64,000 nt of DNA from Mangrovimicrobium sp033283325 (GTDB lineage Bacteria > Pseudomonadota > Gammaproteobacteria > Pseudomonadales > Halieaceae), in the NCBI GenBank assembly GCA_033283325.1, contig JAWMQO010000001.1:248001-312000 (forward strand), in the 5' to 3' direction. This document shows positions 1-7,566 of the stretch, one piece after another. A program made the position numbers and the translations under genes. The first letter of the stretch is position 1. The number at the start of each line of letters is the position of its first letter. The notes beneath the pieces are model-generated. The model had not been told where the DNA came from. It worked only from the letters and a program-made list of their open reading frames with translations, and searched no databases.

Positions 1-2177
1 GCGAGGTACTCGCCGGAGCGGCGGATGATGGCGATCGAGTTGAGGCGGTCCTCCGGGATACGCCCGTCCCGGGCGAGAATCTGCGCGTAACCGAGAATGG
101 ACTGCAGTGGCGTGCGCAGTTCGTGGCTGATGCCCGAGAGATAGCGGCTCTTGGCGTCGTTGGCGGCCTCGGCGATTTCCTTGGCTGTCTGCAGTTCCCG
201 GTCGGTCTGGCGGTGGGCCTCGATTTCCTGTAGCAGCAGTTCGGTCTGCCTCGCGGTCTCCTCGTGGGCCACTTCCCGGCTCTCGTGGGCGAGCAGGAAC
301 AGCCAGGCGATCACCCCGAAGACGATCATCAGGAGGAAGAACAGGGTGTTCAGCAGTTCCCCCAGTGCCTGGGCCATCACCGGGTCCTGGGGGTCGATGT
401 GGTAGTAGGCCAGCGACAGCATCGCCCCGTTGGCCAGGGAGATCAGGAACAGGATGCTGGCGAAACGCCCGAGGCGGCTGTCGATCCGGCGCACCGCCAG
501 CGGCGGCAGCAACTTGCCGAGGAAGCGCACCGCCTGGGTGGCGAACCGCGCTTCGCTCTTGCAGGCGTCGTAGCAGCGCGAATCCAGGGTACAGCACAGC
601 GAACAGATCGCGCCCTGGTAGGCCGGGCAGTGGCTCATGTCCTCGGTTTCAAAGTGGTTCTCGCAGATCACGCACTCGTGCTCCGCCTTCGCCAGCAGGT
701 TTTCGTCCTGTTCCCGGGCGATGTAGTAGCGGCCGCGGGTGACCAGGGCGATCAGCGGCACCGAGACAAAAGTGCAGCCGAGGGTAATGAAGTGCGCCAG
801 CGCCGCGGCGACGGGGCCGAAGGCACCGAGGTGGCAGAGCATGCCGACGGTGGTGGCGAGGAACATGGAGCCGACGCCCACCGGGTTGATGTCATAGAGG
901 TGGGCGCGCTTGAACTCGATGAAGGGCGGGCTCAGCCCCAGGCGCTTGTTGATCATCAGGTCGGCGCTGAGGGCGCCCAGCCAGCTCACGGCGACGATGG
1001 CGAAGGCCGAGAGAATATTCTCCAGGGCCCGGTAGATTCCCAGTTCCATCAGCAGCAGGGCGATGGCCACGTTGAAGACCAGCCAGACCACGCGGCCGGG
1101 GTGGTTGTGGGTCAGGCGGGAGAAAAAGTTCGACCAGGCGATGGAACCCGCATAGGCGTTGGTCACGTTGATCTTGAGCTGGGAGATGATCACCATCACG
1201 CCCGCCAGCACCAGCGCCACCGTCGGCGAGTTGGTCAGGTAGCTGTAGGCGCCCTGGTACATGTGGGTCGGGTCGGCGGCGAGGTCGGCGTCCACGCCAT
1301 TGCTGAAGGCCAGCCAGGCGAGAAATGAGCCGATCAGCATCTTGGGGATGCCGACGAAGATCCAGCCGGGGCCGGCGCTGACCATTGCCAGCCACCAGCG
1401 CAGGCGGCCGGTCTCCTCCTGGGGCGGCAGGAAGCGCAGGTAGTCCACCTGCTCGCCGATCTGCGCCATCAGGGCGAAGAGGATCGAGGCCGCGGCGCCG
1501 AACAGCAGCAGGTCGAAACCGCCGCCGCGCTCCGCCGCTGCGCCGCGGCCGGCGAATTCGGTCCACTCGGCCGCGTGGTGGGCGTCGTGGTAGACGATGG
1601 CGGCGAGGGCCAGGACCTGCAGGCCGATCCAGATGTACTGGGTGTGTACCTGGAAGCGCGAGATGAAGGTTATGCCGTGGGTCACGATGGGAATCACAGC
1701 CACCGCGCAGAGGATGTAGCCGATGGCCGGGGGAATACCGAACAGGGCCTGCAGCGCCATCGCCAGGATGGCCGCCTCGATGGCGAAAAACAGGAAGGTG
1801 AAGGAGGCGTAGATCAGCGAGGTGATGGTGGAGCCGAGGTAGCCGAAGCCGGCGCCGCGGGTCAGCAGGTCGATGTCCACGCCGTACTTCGCCGCGTGGT
1901 AGGTGATCGGCAGGCCGGTGACGAAGATCACCAGGCCGACGGTGAGCATCGCCCACAGGGCATTGGTGAAACCGTAGCTCAGGGTGATGGCGCCGCCGAT
2001 CGCCTCGAGGGCGAGAAAGGCCGCGGCACCGCCCAGCGCGGTGGTCGCCACCACCCAGGGGCTGAAGCGCCGCGCCCGCTTGGCGGTAAAGCGCAGGGCG
2101 TAGTCTTCCAGGGTCTGGTTGGCGACCCACTGGTTGTACTGGCGCCGGGTGCGGAAGATTTGCTGTGAGGGGCGCAT
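1..2177 (-). CDS. NCS1-type transporter fused to a sensor histidine kinase (3' end outside window)
   Basis: Only the first 725 codons are in the window; the gene runs off the left edge. The N-terminus (about residues 20-480) is a multi-span nucleobase:cation symporter-1 (purine-cytosine permease-like) module beginning NQTLEDYALRFTAKRARRFS. It is followed by an eight-cysteine cluster at residues 502-539 (CVIC at the start, then C517, C525, C528, C529, C535, C539), two further membrane segments near 565-585 and 600-622, a coiled coil, and a HisKA box SHELRTPLQS with the phospho-acceptor His at residue 685. The ATPase domain lies beyond the edge. Start ATG at 2177 chosen because it opens the family-typical N-terminus. 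Family knowledge: transporter-kinase fusions of the CbrA type couple solute binding or transport to phosphorelay; the substrate here cannot be read from sequence. The Cys cluster could bind zinc or an Fe-S centre (inference). Confidence 0.85.
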   Translation of the reverse strand, partial: MRPSQQIFRTRRQYNQWVANQTLEDYALRFTAKRARRFSPWVVATTALGGAAAFLALEAIGGAITLSYGFTNALWAMLTVGLVIFVTGLPITYHAAKYGVDIDLLTRGAGFGYLGSTITSLIYASFTFLFFAIEAAILAMALQALFGIPPAIGYILCAVAVIPIVTHGITFISRFQVHTQYIWIGLQVLALAAIVYHDAHHAAEWTEFAGRGAAAERGGGFDLLLFGAAASILFALMAQIGEQVDYLRFLPPQEETGRLRWWLAMVSAGPGWIFVGIPKMLIGSFLAWLAFSNGVDADLAADPTHMYQGAYSYLTNSPTVALVLAGVMVIISQLKINVTNAYAGSIAWSNFFSRLTHNHPGRVVWLVFNVAIALLLMELGIYRALENILSAFAIVAVSWLGALSADLMINKRLGLSPPFIEFKRAHLYDINPVGVGSMFLATTVGMLCHLGAFGPVAAALAHFITLGCTFVSVPLIALVTRGRYYIAREQDENLLAKAEHECVICENHFETEDMSHCPAYQGAICSLCCTLDSRCYDACKSEARFATQAVRFLGKLLPPLAVRRIDSRLGRFASILFLISLANGAMLSLAYYHIDPQDPVMAQALGELLNTLFFLLMIVFGVIAWLFLLAHESREVAHEETARQTELLLQEIEAHRQTDRELQTAKEIAEAANDAKSRYLSGISHELRTPLQSILGYAQILARDGRIPEDRLNSIAIIRRSGEYL

Positions 2178-2358
2178 GAATGCCTGTCTGCCTGCTCTGC
2201 CTGAGTTTCCCTTGCCCAATTTGGCAGCAGTTTTCATGCCAGCGCTGCGGCGGGACGGATTAAAGCCGCAAGTATCTCAGGGTCGCGGAGCGATCTCCAA
2301 TACGTCATTTGACGCAGGGCTTGCGTGGTGGGCGGCACCTCCTGCTGTGGCGCGCATT

Positions 2359-2417
2359 GTGGGAGCTCGCTCCGTGAGCGATCCGCGCTTGATCGCCCGC
2401 GGAGCGGGCTCCCGCAG
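2359..2417. repeat. REP-like paired palindromes in the 2178-2493 intergenic region
   Basis: Two adjacent stem-loops: one with arms CGCTC/GAGCG and one with arms GCCCGC/GCGGGC around GGA. They are enclosed by an outer GGGAGC/GCTCCC pair, giving a REP doublet or BIME layout. The same sequence theme recurs near 6605-6705 and 41490-41514. The rest of the 316-bp gap between the divergent kinase and SRPBCC genes shows no gene; it must hold both promoters, but no strong -10/-35 pair could be assigned. Confidence 0.65.
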
Positions 2418-2493
2418 GTGGGCCGGCAGATTTTCCATCTCCACTCATTCCGGTCTAAGCTTGGCAGCAACAGCAGAAAAGCGGAGAAGCGAG

Positions 2494-3024
2494 ATGACAA
2501 AGCTAAAAGCCCGTGCGCTGGGACTTGCCTGCTGCCTCGCCGTGTCATCCCCCTTTAGCTTTGCCGAAGTTCTCGGCAGCAACGCCGCAGGCTTCGCTTT
2601 GAGGGTGGAGGCCGTCGCGCCAGTGGGGATGGAGGAAGCCTGGCAGCGCCTGGTGCACCCGGAACTCTGGTGGGATTCCTCCCATACCTGGTCCGGGAGC
2701 CGCGCCAATCTCTCGCTGGAACTGAGCCCCGGCGGTTGTTTCTGCGAGCAGTCCGGGGGCCTGGCGGTTCAGCACCTGACGGTGTCACAGGTCCGCAGCG
2801 GCAGCGCCCTGGTCATGCTCGGCGGGCTCGGCCCGCTGCAGGCGATGGGCCTGCACGGCGCGGCGAGTTTCACCCTCGAAGCGCTGGAGGCCGGGGGGAC
2901 GAAACTGGTCCACGAGTACCGGGTCAGCGGTTATTCGGCGGAGGGTTTCGCCGAGCTGGCGAAGATCGTCAACCGGGTGCAGCAGGGGCAGGTGGACAGC
3001 TGGGCGGCGAGTTTCGGGGACTGA
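2494..3024 (+). CDS. Secreted SRPBCC (START/AHSA1-like) family protein
   Basis: A 176-residue protein with an N-terminal signal peptide (MTKLKARALGLACCLAVSS, cleavage likely after SFA near residue 25), so periplasmic. The mature part carries the SRPBCC pattern: VEAVAPVGMEEAWQRLVHPE followed by WWDSSHTW, a LELSPGGCFCE strand and an LVHEYRVSGY strand, ending in a long helix. SRPBCC folds bind hydrophobic ligands; no ligand can be named. The ATG at 2494 is preceded by GGAGAAG; an upstream in-frame extension has no support and would bury the signal peptide. It converges on the histidine kinase gene with 7 bp between stops. Confidence 0.75.
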   Translation: MTKLKARALGLACCLAVSSPFSFAEVLGSNAAGFALRVEAVAPVGMEEAWQRLVHPELWWDSSHTWSGSRANLSLELSPGGCFCEQSGGLAVQHLTVSQVRSGSALVMLGGLGPLQAMGLHGAASFTLEALEAGGTKLVHEYRVSGYSAEGFAELAKIVNRVQQGQVDSWAASFGD

Positions 3025-3031
3025 GCAGCGT

Positions 3032-4363
3032 TCAGGGCAGGTTCACGGTCACCCGCGCGCCGCCGAGTTCGCTGTCGCCGATTTCCAGCCAGCCGCGGTA
3101 GCTCTCGACGATATCCGCGGCTACCGCCAGCCCCAGGCCCTGGCCCGGGCTCAACTGGTCCAGGCGCATCCCGCGCAGCAGGCTGTGCTCGCGCTCCCCG
3201 GCGGGGATACCCGCCCCGTCGTCCTCGATCCGCAGGCGCAGGGTTTTCGGCGCGCCGCCCTCGGCGCGCACCGCGACCCGCGCCGAGCCGTACTTGCAGG
3301 CGTTGTCCAGGAGGTTGCCAAGAACTTCCATCAGGTCTCTCTCGTCGCCGCGGAAACGGCACTCCGGGGGCACCTCAACGGCAAACTCGAGATCCTTCCC
3401 GGCGTAGACTTTCCGCAGTGAATTACACAGGCGTGTCACCAGGGGCTCTACCGGGATGAGTTGCAGCAGGCGATGTTCGCCACCCGAGGCCCGCTGCAGC
3501 TGGTAGCTGACGATCTGGTCCATTTGCTGGCTCTGCTCGTTGACCAGTGCCGGGTAGTCCGGCTGCTGCGGGTCGGCCCCGCGCAGCACCGCCAGCGGTG
3601 TTTTCAGGCTGTGGGCGAGATCCCCCAGGGTATTGCGCACCCGCTCGCGGCGTTGACGCTCGCTGCCGAGCAGGGCATTGAGATTACTGGTCAGGGGCTG
3701 GATCTCCCGGGGGTAGTCGTCGCCCAGCTGGTCTGCGCTACCGGCTTCGATCGCCGCCACTTCACCGGCCAGTCGGCGCAGCGGGCGCAGCGCCCACTCC
3801 AGTACCGCCGCCTGGAAGAGTAGCAGCAGCAGGGCGGAGCCGCCGAGCCAGAACGCCAGGTTGCGCCGGTAAACGGCGATATCCGCTTCCAGCGGTTCGG
3901 CGGTTTCCATGACCGTGAACTGGAGCGGGATTTCCTCGCCTTCGCCGGTGGCCCAGACCACCTGCCAGGCAAGGATATAGAGACCGTCACGGCGCTGCAG
4001 GTGGTGTTCACCCGGCTGCAGGGGCGTGGGCGCAGCGGTAGTGACAGCCGTGGACAGGGTAATGGTCGATGGCGACAGCCAGAGGATCTTACCGGTGGCG
4101 TCGGTGATCCGCGCGTAGAGCCCCGAGTTGGGCTGGTTGTAGCGGCCCTCTATCAGGTCGGCGGGCAGTTGTAGCTGGTCCGTGTAATCCGCCTGGGCGA
4201 GCAGGGTGAACAGCTGCAGGCGCAGGCGTTCCGCTTCTGCGGCTTCCAGGCTGCGCCTGTGGCTACCCTCGAGAAACCAGCCGCTGGCGCTGAGAAACAG
4301 TGCCAGCAGCAGGACGCTGCCGATGATCAAGCGGCTGGTTATCGAGTCGGGCACGGCTATCAC
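3032..4363 (-). CDS. PhoQ/PmrB-type sensor histidine kinase
   Basis: A 443-residue inner-membrane kinase. It has a first membrane helix at about 11-30, a periplasmic sensor region to about 165, a second helix at about 168-190, a HAMP-like linker, a HisKA box with phospho-acceptor His251 (DLAHSLKTPLAVL) and an HATPase domain with N box (LGNLLDNACKYG) and G boxes (DDGAGIPAGER, GQGLGLAVAADI). DLAHSLKTPL is typical of PhoQ-like kinases. The start is a GTG at 4363 overlapping the stop of the response-regulator gene (GTGA), so translation is coupled. It is the last gene of a four-gene operon that also encodes a glycine-zipper protein and a PepSY protein. Divalent cations, acid or envelope stress are the usual inputs of this family; the actual signal is unknown. 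Confidence 0.9.
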   Translation of the reverse strand: MIAVPDSITSRLIIGSVLLLALFLSASGWFLEGSHRRSLEAAEAERLRLQLFTLLAQADYTDQLQLPADLIEGRYNQPNSGLYARITDATGKILWLSPSTITLSTAVTTAAPTPLQPGEHHLQRRDGLYILAWQVVWATGEGEEIPLQFTVMETAEPLEADIAVYRRNLAFWLGGSALLLLLFQAAVLEWALRPLRRLAGEVAAIEAGSADQLGDDYPREIQPLTSNLNALLGSERQRRERVRNTLGDLAHSLKTPLAVLRGADPQQPDYPALVNEQSQQMDQIVSYQLQRASGGEHRLLQLIPVEPLVTRLCNSLRKVYAGKDLEFAVEVPPECRFRGDERDLMEVLGNLLDNACKYGSARVAVRAEGGAPKTLRLRIEDDGAGIPAGEREHSLLRGMRLDQLSPGQGLGLAVAADIVESYRGWLEIGDSELGGARVTVNLP

Positions 4364-5043
4364 CGGCTGACAGGTTCCAGGGCAAAACGATAGCCAGCCC
4401 CGCGGACGGTGAGAATCGGCTGCAGGCTGCCCGCCGGATCGAGCTTGCGGCGCAGGCGGCCGACAAAAACCTCGATCACATTGCTGTCGCGCTCGTGGTC
4501 CTGGGCGTAGAGGTGCTCGGTCAGTTCGCTTTTCGAGATGACCTCGCCGGGACGGCTGGCGAGGTATTCGAGGGTGTTGTATTCGTAGCTGGTGAGTTCC
4601 AGCGCGACGCCCTCGCGCAATACCCGCCGGCCTGCGAAGTCGATTTGCACCGGGCCGTAGTCGACGATATCGCTGCTGCGGCCTGCGGCGCGGCGCAGCA
4701 GCGCGCTGACCCGCGCGGCTACCTCTTCCGGCTGGAAAGGTTTGGTGACGTAGTCGTCGGCGCCGGCTTCCAGGCCTTCGACCTTGTCGCGCCAGTCGGT
4801 GCGGGCGGTGAGTACCAGGATCGGGAAATCGAGTCCGTCCTCGCGCCAGCCACGTATCAGCTCCATCCCGGAAATGTCCGGCAGGCCGAGGTCGACGATG
4901 GCGATATCAAAAGGAAATTCGCTGCCGAGGTAACGTCCCTCGCGCCCGTCGGGCGCGGTGTCCACCACCCAGCCCCTGTCCGCGAACAGGGCCCTGAGTT
5001 GCCGCTGGAGCTGCGGGTCGTCCTCGACGATCAACATGCGCAT
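4360..5043 (-). CDS. OmpR/PhoP-family response regulator
   Basis: A 227-residue regulator with a receiver domain (acidic pocket E7-D8-D9, phospho-acceptor Asp51 in IVDLGLPD, Lys101 in VTKPFQ) and an OmpR-type winged helix (SYEYNTLEYLASRPGEVISK, then DSNVIEVFVGRLRRKL and VRGAGYRF). The recognition helix resembles the PhoP/PmrA subgroup, which binds two 6-bp half sites 5 bp apart. Exactly such pairs lie at 6008-6024 and 6040-6056 in front of this operon, so autoregulation is likely. A second ATG lies two codons in (5037). It is stop-start coupled with the kinase and 4 bp from the PepSY gene. Confidence 0.93.
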   Translation of the reverse strand: MRMLIVEDDPQLQRQLRALFADRGWVVDTAPDGREGRYLGSEFPFDIAIVDLGLPDISGMELIRGWREDGLDFPILVLTARTDWRDKVEGLEAGADDYVTKPFQPEEVAARVSALLRRAAGRSSDIVDYGPVQIDFAGRRVLREGVALELTSYEYNTLEYLASRPGEVISKSELTEHLYAQDHERDSNVIEVFVGRLRRKLDPAGSLQPILTVRGAGYRFALEPVSR

Positions 5044-5047
5044 GAGC

Positions 5048-5419
5048 TCAGTCCCCGATGCTGACGTTGATCACCCTGCCGTCGTCCTGCAGCAGGCGGA
5101 CCCTGTAGCCGCTCCCGGAGGGGCTGACTTTCAGTACCCGCCCGCCGTAGCGGGCCTGGGCTTCGGCTGCGGCCTGCTGGGCGCTCATACCTTGACCGCC
5201 GGAGTCTCCACGCTTCCCGTCACGTTTGCCGTCACGTGTGCTCTCGTACTGCCCGCTCCGTTTCCCCTGCGGTTTCTGCTGGCGTGCGGAATCCTGTTTG
5301 CCGCCCTGGCTGTAGCGATAGCCAGGCTGGGCAGAGGCTTCCGGCACGGGTACGGCAAGCGTGAGAATGCCCAGGAGGGTGCCCAGGAGAAGGGTCTGCG
5401 GCAGTGAGGGGCGCGGCAT
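5048..5419 (-). CDS. Small secreted PepSY-domain protein
   Basis: A 123-residue protein with a signal peptide (LLLGTLLGILTLAVPVPEASA, cut near residue 30), a basic low-complexity stretch with a repeated DGKR motif, and a C-terminal PepSY-like module (residues about 78-123) of the form QAAAEAQARYGGRVLKVSPSGSGYRVRLL. PepSY domains act as inhibitory or accessory modules in the periplasm and are often encoded beside PhoP/PmrA-type two-component systems, as here. A role in modulating the sensor kinase is inference. Its stop lies 4 bp before the regulator start. Confidence 0.78.
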   Translation of the reverse strand: MPRPSLPQTLLLGTLLGILTLAVPVPEASAQPGYRYSQGGKQDSARQQKPQGKRSGQYESTRDGKRDGKRGDSGGQGMSAQQAAAEAQARYGGRVLKVSPSGSGYRVRLLQDDGRVINVSIGD

Positions 5420-5450
5420 GGCGGTCGTGTCTGTTCCCTGGTGGCGCGCT

Positions 5451-5960
5451 TCACGGCTCCGGACTTACGTCGACGCGCAGTCGAATGCTGCTGCCGGGGG
5501 CCGTGGCGGTCCTTGTGTAATAGGTATTACCCTGGTAGCGGTAGCCGACACGATACCCCACCACCCGCTCGATGTCGCGCAGTTCATATTCGGTCTCACA
5601 CCGCTGTTCGTTGACGTAGTAACTCCGCGCACTCTGTTGACGCGCGACGTCGTTGCCGATGGATGCCCCGAGGACGGCGCCGGCGCCGGCGATCACCGGC
5701 TGGTAGCGGCTGTTGGATCCCGCCGCGCCGCCGACCACGCCGCCGACAACCGCACCGAGCAGTCCCGGCGTGGCCGAGCGGGCGCCGCTGCTGTCCACCC
5801 GGACCTGTTCATTGCGGCAGTATTCATGGGGAATCTTGCGCGTGATCACCTCGACGATGGGCTCGCTCTGCACCACCGGGGCCTCTATGTAGGTGGAGCC
5901 CTGGGCGAGGGCAGTGCCGACGGGCAGGATCAGTAGCGCTGCGGACAGTGCCTTGTACAT
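5451..5960 (-). CDS. Glycine-zipper (2TM) envelope protein
   Basis: A 169-residue protein with signal peptide MYKALSAALLILPVGTALAQ and a glycine-zipper segment around residues 67-105 (LLGAVVGGVVGGAAG, then AGAVLGASIGNDVA), followed by a C-terminal domain with paired cysteines (C48 in EYCRNE and the later RCETEYELRDIE). This is the glycine zipper 2TM outer-membrane family. It is the first gene of the PhoP/PhoQ-type operon. GGGAGA precedes ATG 5960. The promoter lies in the 24-bp inverted repeat just upstream, so the protein is probably an output of the system. Confidence 0.75.
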   Translation of the reverse strand: MYKALSAALLILPVGTALAQGSTYIEAPVVQSEPIVEVITRKIPHEYCRNEQVRVDSSGARSATPGLLGAVVGGVVGGAAGSNSRYQPVIAGAGAVLGASIGNDVARQQSARSYYVNEQRCETEYELRDIERVVGYRVGYRYQGNTYYTRTATAPGSSIRLRVDVSPEP

Positions 5961-6000
5961 GACGGTATCTCCCTGAGTATTCCTGCAGCTATCTTCTCCC

Positions 6001-6063
6001 GCGCGAGCTGAACGAAGGCTGAACAGGGAATGTGTTTTCGTTCAGCCTTCGTTCAGCTCGCGC
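6001..6063. promoter_or_regulatory. Perfect 24-bp inverted repeat containing two PhoP/PmrA-type tandem boxes
   Basis: Arms 6001-6024 and 6040-6063 are exact reverse complements separated by 15 bp. Each arm contains two direct hexamers 5 bp apart: CTGAAC-GAAGG-CTGAAC at 6008-6024 and GTTCAG-CCTTC-GTTCAG at 6040-6056. The 11-bp half-site period is that of OmpR-family regulators of the PhoP/PmrA type. Each box is followed 11 bp later by a plausible -10 element (TAAGCT at 6068 rightward, GAAGAT leftward), which fits activation from a site replacing the -35. It would drive the operon on the left and the His-rich gene on the right. Confidence 0.8.
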
Positions 6064-6108
6064 TGGCTAAGCTGCAGGCGTGCATCGGCACTTTGGAGGA
6101 TTTACACG

Positions 6109-6564
6109 ATGAAACGACTTTCAGCGATTTTGATGTCACTGGTCCTGGCGGGCAGTTCTTCCCTTGCGCTCGCCGAACGCGGCGACCACCGGGACAACCA
6201 CCGCGGCTGGAACAAGGGCCACGGCTACAACGATCGGCATCACGACGGCAGGCACTGGAAAAAACATTCCGGCAAGCACTGGGACAAGCACCACAGGGCG
6301 TATTACTACCCGCGGGAAAAACACTACGTGCACCACCATTACCGCTCGCGGGGGTATTACAGTTACGACCCTTACCTGCCGCTGGGTGCGGCGCTGGTGG
6401 GTGGCGCGATAGGGTATTCACTGGGACAGGCCAACGACAACAGTGTGACCACCACGACGACCTATATCCAGAACGCGCCCAGGGTTTCCGGCTGCTATCG
6501 CATCGAGCGTTACCCCGACGGCAGTGAGCGTCGGGTGGAGCTGCCGCCTTACGAGTGTAATTGA
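6109..6564 (+). CDS. Secreted histidine-rich protein with glycine-zipper-like segment
   Basis: A 151-residue protein with signal peptide MKRLSAILMSLVLAGSSSLALA. Residues 24-85 are dominated by His, Lys, Arg, Tyr and Asp (for example YNDRHHDGRHWKKHSGKHWD), which suggests metal or polyanion binding. A hydrophobic segment LPLGAALVGGAIGYSLGQ follows at about 90-108, then a Cys-containing tail (SGCYRIERYPDGSERRVELP). GGAGGA precedes the ATG. It is transcribed divergently from the PhoP/PhoQ-type operon from the shared inverted-repeat promoter, so it is probably a direct target. No enzymatic function is evident. Confidence 0.8.
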   Translation: MKRLSAILMSLVLAGSSSLALAERGDHRDNHRGWNKGHGYNDRHHDGRHWKKHSGKHWDKHHRAYYYPREKHYVHHHYRSRGYYSYDPYLPLGAALVGGAIGYSLGQANDNSVTTTTTYIQNAPRVSGCYRIERYPDGSERRVELPPYECN

Positions 6565-6604
6565 GCGGGGGATGAGTCGCCCGCCGACGGCGGGCCCCGC
6601 TTTC

Positions 6605-6705
6605 GCGGATCGCCCACGGAGTGGGCTCCTGCAGGCTAGCGGCTTATTGTGGGAGCTCGCTCCGCGAGCGAAAATCGCGGATTGTCCACCGAGTGGGCTC
6701 CTTGA
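6605..6705. repeat. Cluster of three REP-like palindromes
   Basis: Three units lie between the His-rich gene and the converging oxygenase: GCCCAC-GGA-GTGGGC near 6612-6626, a CGCTCCGCGAGCG unit near 6658-6670 preceded by GTGGGAGCT, and a third unit near 6684-6702 (GTCCACCGAGTGGGCTCC). The unit sequence matches the elements at 2359 and 41490. Such extragenic palindromes commonly sit between convergent genes and may act as weak terminators. Confidence 0.7.
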
Positions 6706-6723
6706 GCTTGCGACCCCTGCGCC

Positions 6724-7395
6724 TTATCGCGGCGGGTCGATCCTTCCCCCCATCGAGGTATTCAGCCGGAACCAGCCGGCAACGGAGTAGCGATCCCGCT
6801 CCGCCGCCAGCACTTCATGGGGAAATTCCTCGCTGAGAAAGGCCACCAGGCTGCCCATTGCCGGCAGGACTTTTATCCCGTCGGTATCTTCGTCGTCGCG
6901 ATACAAAACCAGTTCGCCACCCTCGCCGCTTTGCCAGTGGGGATTGAGGTAAGCCACCAGGGAAAGCATGCGATTGGCCTCCCCGCGAAAGGCGTCGAGG
7001 TGGCGGCGGTAAAAATCCCCCGGTCCGTAGTGGGCAAAGTGACTCTCGAAGGAAAACAGCCCCAGCAACAGTTCCCGGTTCAGAAAACAGCGCAGGCGCT
7101 CGGCCCAGCCCAGCCACGCCGCCCCGGCGCCGGAGTCGCCATTGATCCAGCAGATTTCATCCCGGCGCACGAAATCGTTCAGCATGTGGTCCTGCTGGCG
7201 CCCGGTGCCGGCGCGGGAAAAACTGGCGGGGTCCATGGCCTGCACGTACTCGGCGAGCGGCAGCACCAGCTCGGGCGGCAGGGCCAGGGGATTGATGCTG
7301 TAGCCTTGCGCGCGGATATCCCCGGCGATTCGGGCGAACAGGTGGGGTTCGCCGGAGCGGCCGTCATCGGCAGGCGCGGTGGAAGTGATGGGCAT
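6724..7395 (-). CDS. 2-oxoglutarate/Fe(II)-dependent oxygenase (prolyl 4-hydroxylase-like)
   Basis: A 223-residue cytosolic protein. The iron triad is visible as His132-x-Asp134 (YRRHLDAF) and His193 (EFPHEV), with Arg202 (DRYSVAGWFR) positioned to bind the 2-oxoglutarate carboxylate. The core strands LSLVAYLN and GGELVLY match the P4Hc double-stranded beta-helix. Relatives hydroxylate proline in proteins or small molecules; the substrate is unknown. The gene stands alone between a REP cluster and fadE. The gap 7396-7566 holds no recognisable gene. Confidence 0.85.
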   Translation of the reverse strand: MPITSTAPADDGRSGEPHLFARIAGDIRAQGYSINPLALPPELVLPLAEYVQAMDPASFSRAGTGRQQDHMLNDFVRRDEICWINGDSGAGAAWLGWAERLRCFLNRELLLGLFSFESHFAHYGPGDFYRRHLDAFRGEANRMLSLVAYLNPHWQSGEGGELVLYRDDEDTDGIKVLPAMGSLVAFLSEEFPHEVLAAERDRYSVAGWFRLNTSMGGRIDPPR

Positions 7396-7566
7396 TCTGG
7401 CGGCGGTCCTCTATGAGGCGGAAACCGCCGCCCGCGGATTGGCGCGGAAAATACCAGAGATTTCGGGGGTGGGCACGTTGTTTTTTCGGACTTCGATCCA
7501 GGGCAGGGACCCGCTCACATCGGGGTCATAGTCACGACTCTGACCCCACTCCGGAGTGCCCTAACG

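Noticed and set aside
264..1328. Long plus-strand open frame
   Set aside because: It is antisense to the transporter-kinase gene, whose frame gives recognisable NCS1 and HisKA motifs; the plus-strand product is low-complexity, as expected for GC-rich shadows.
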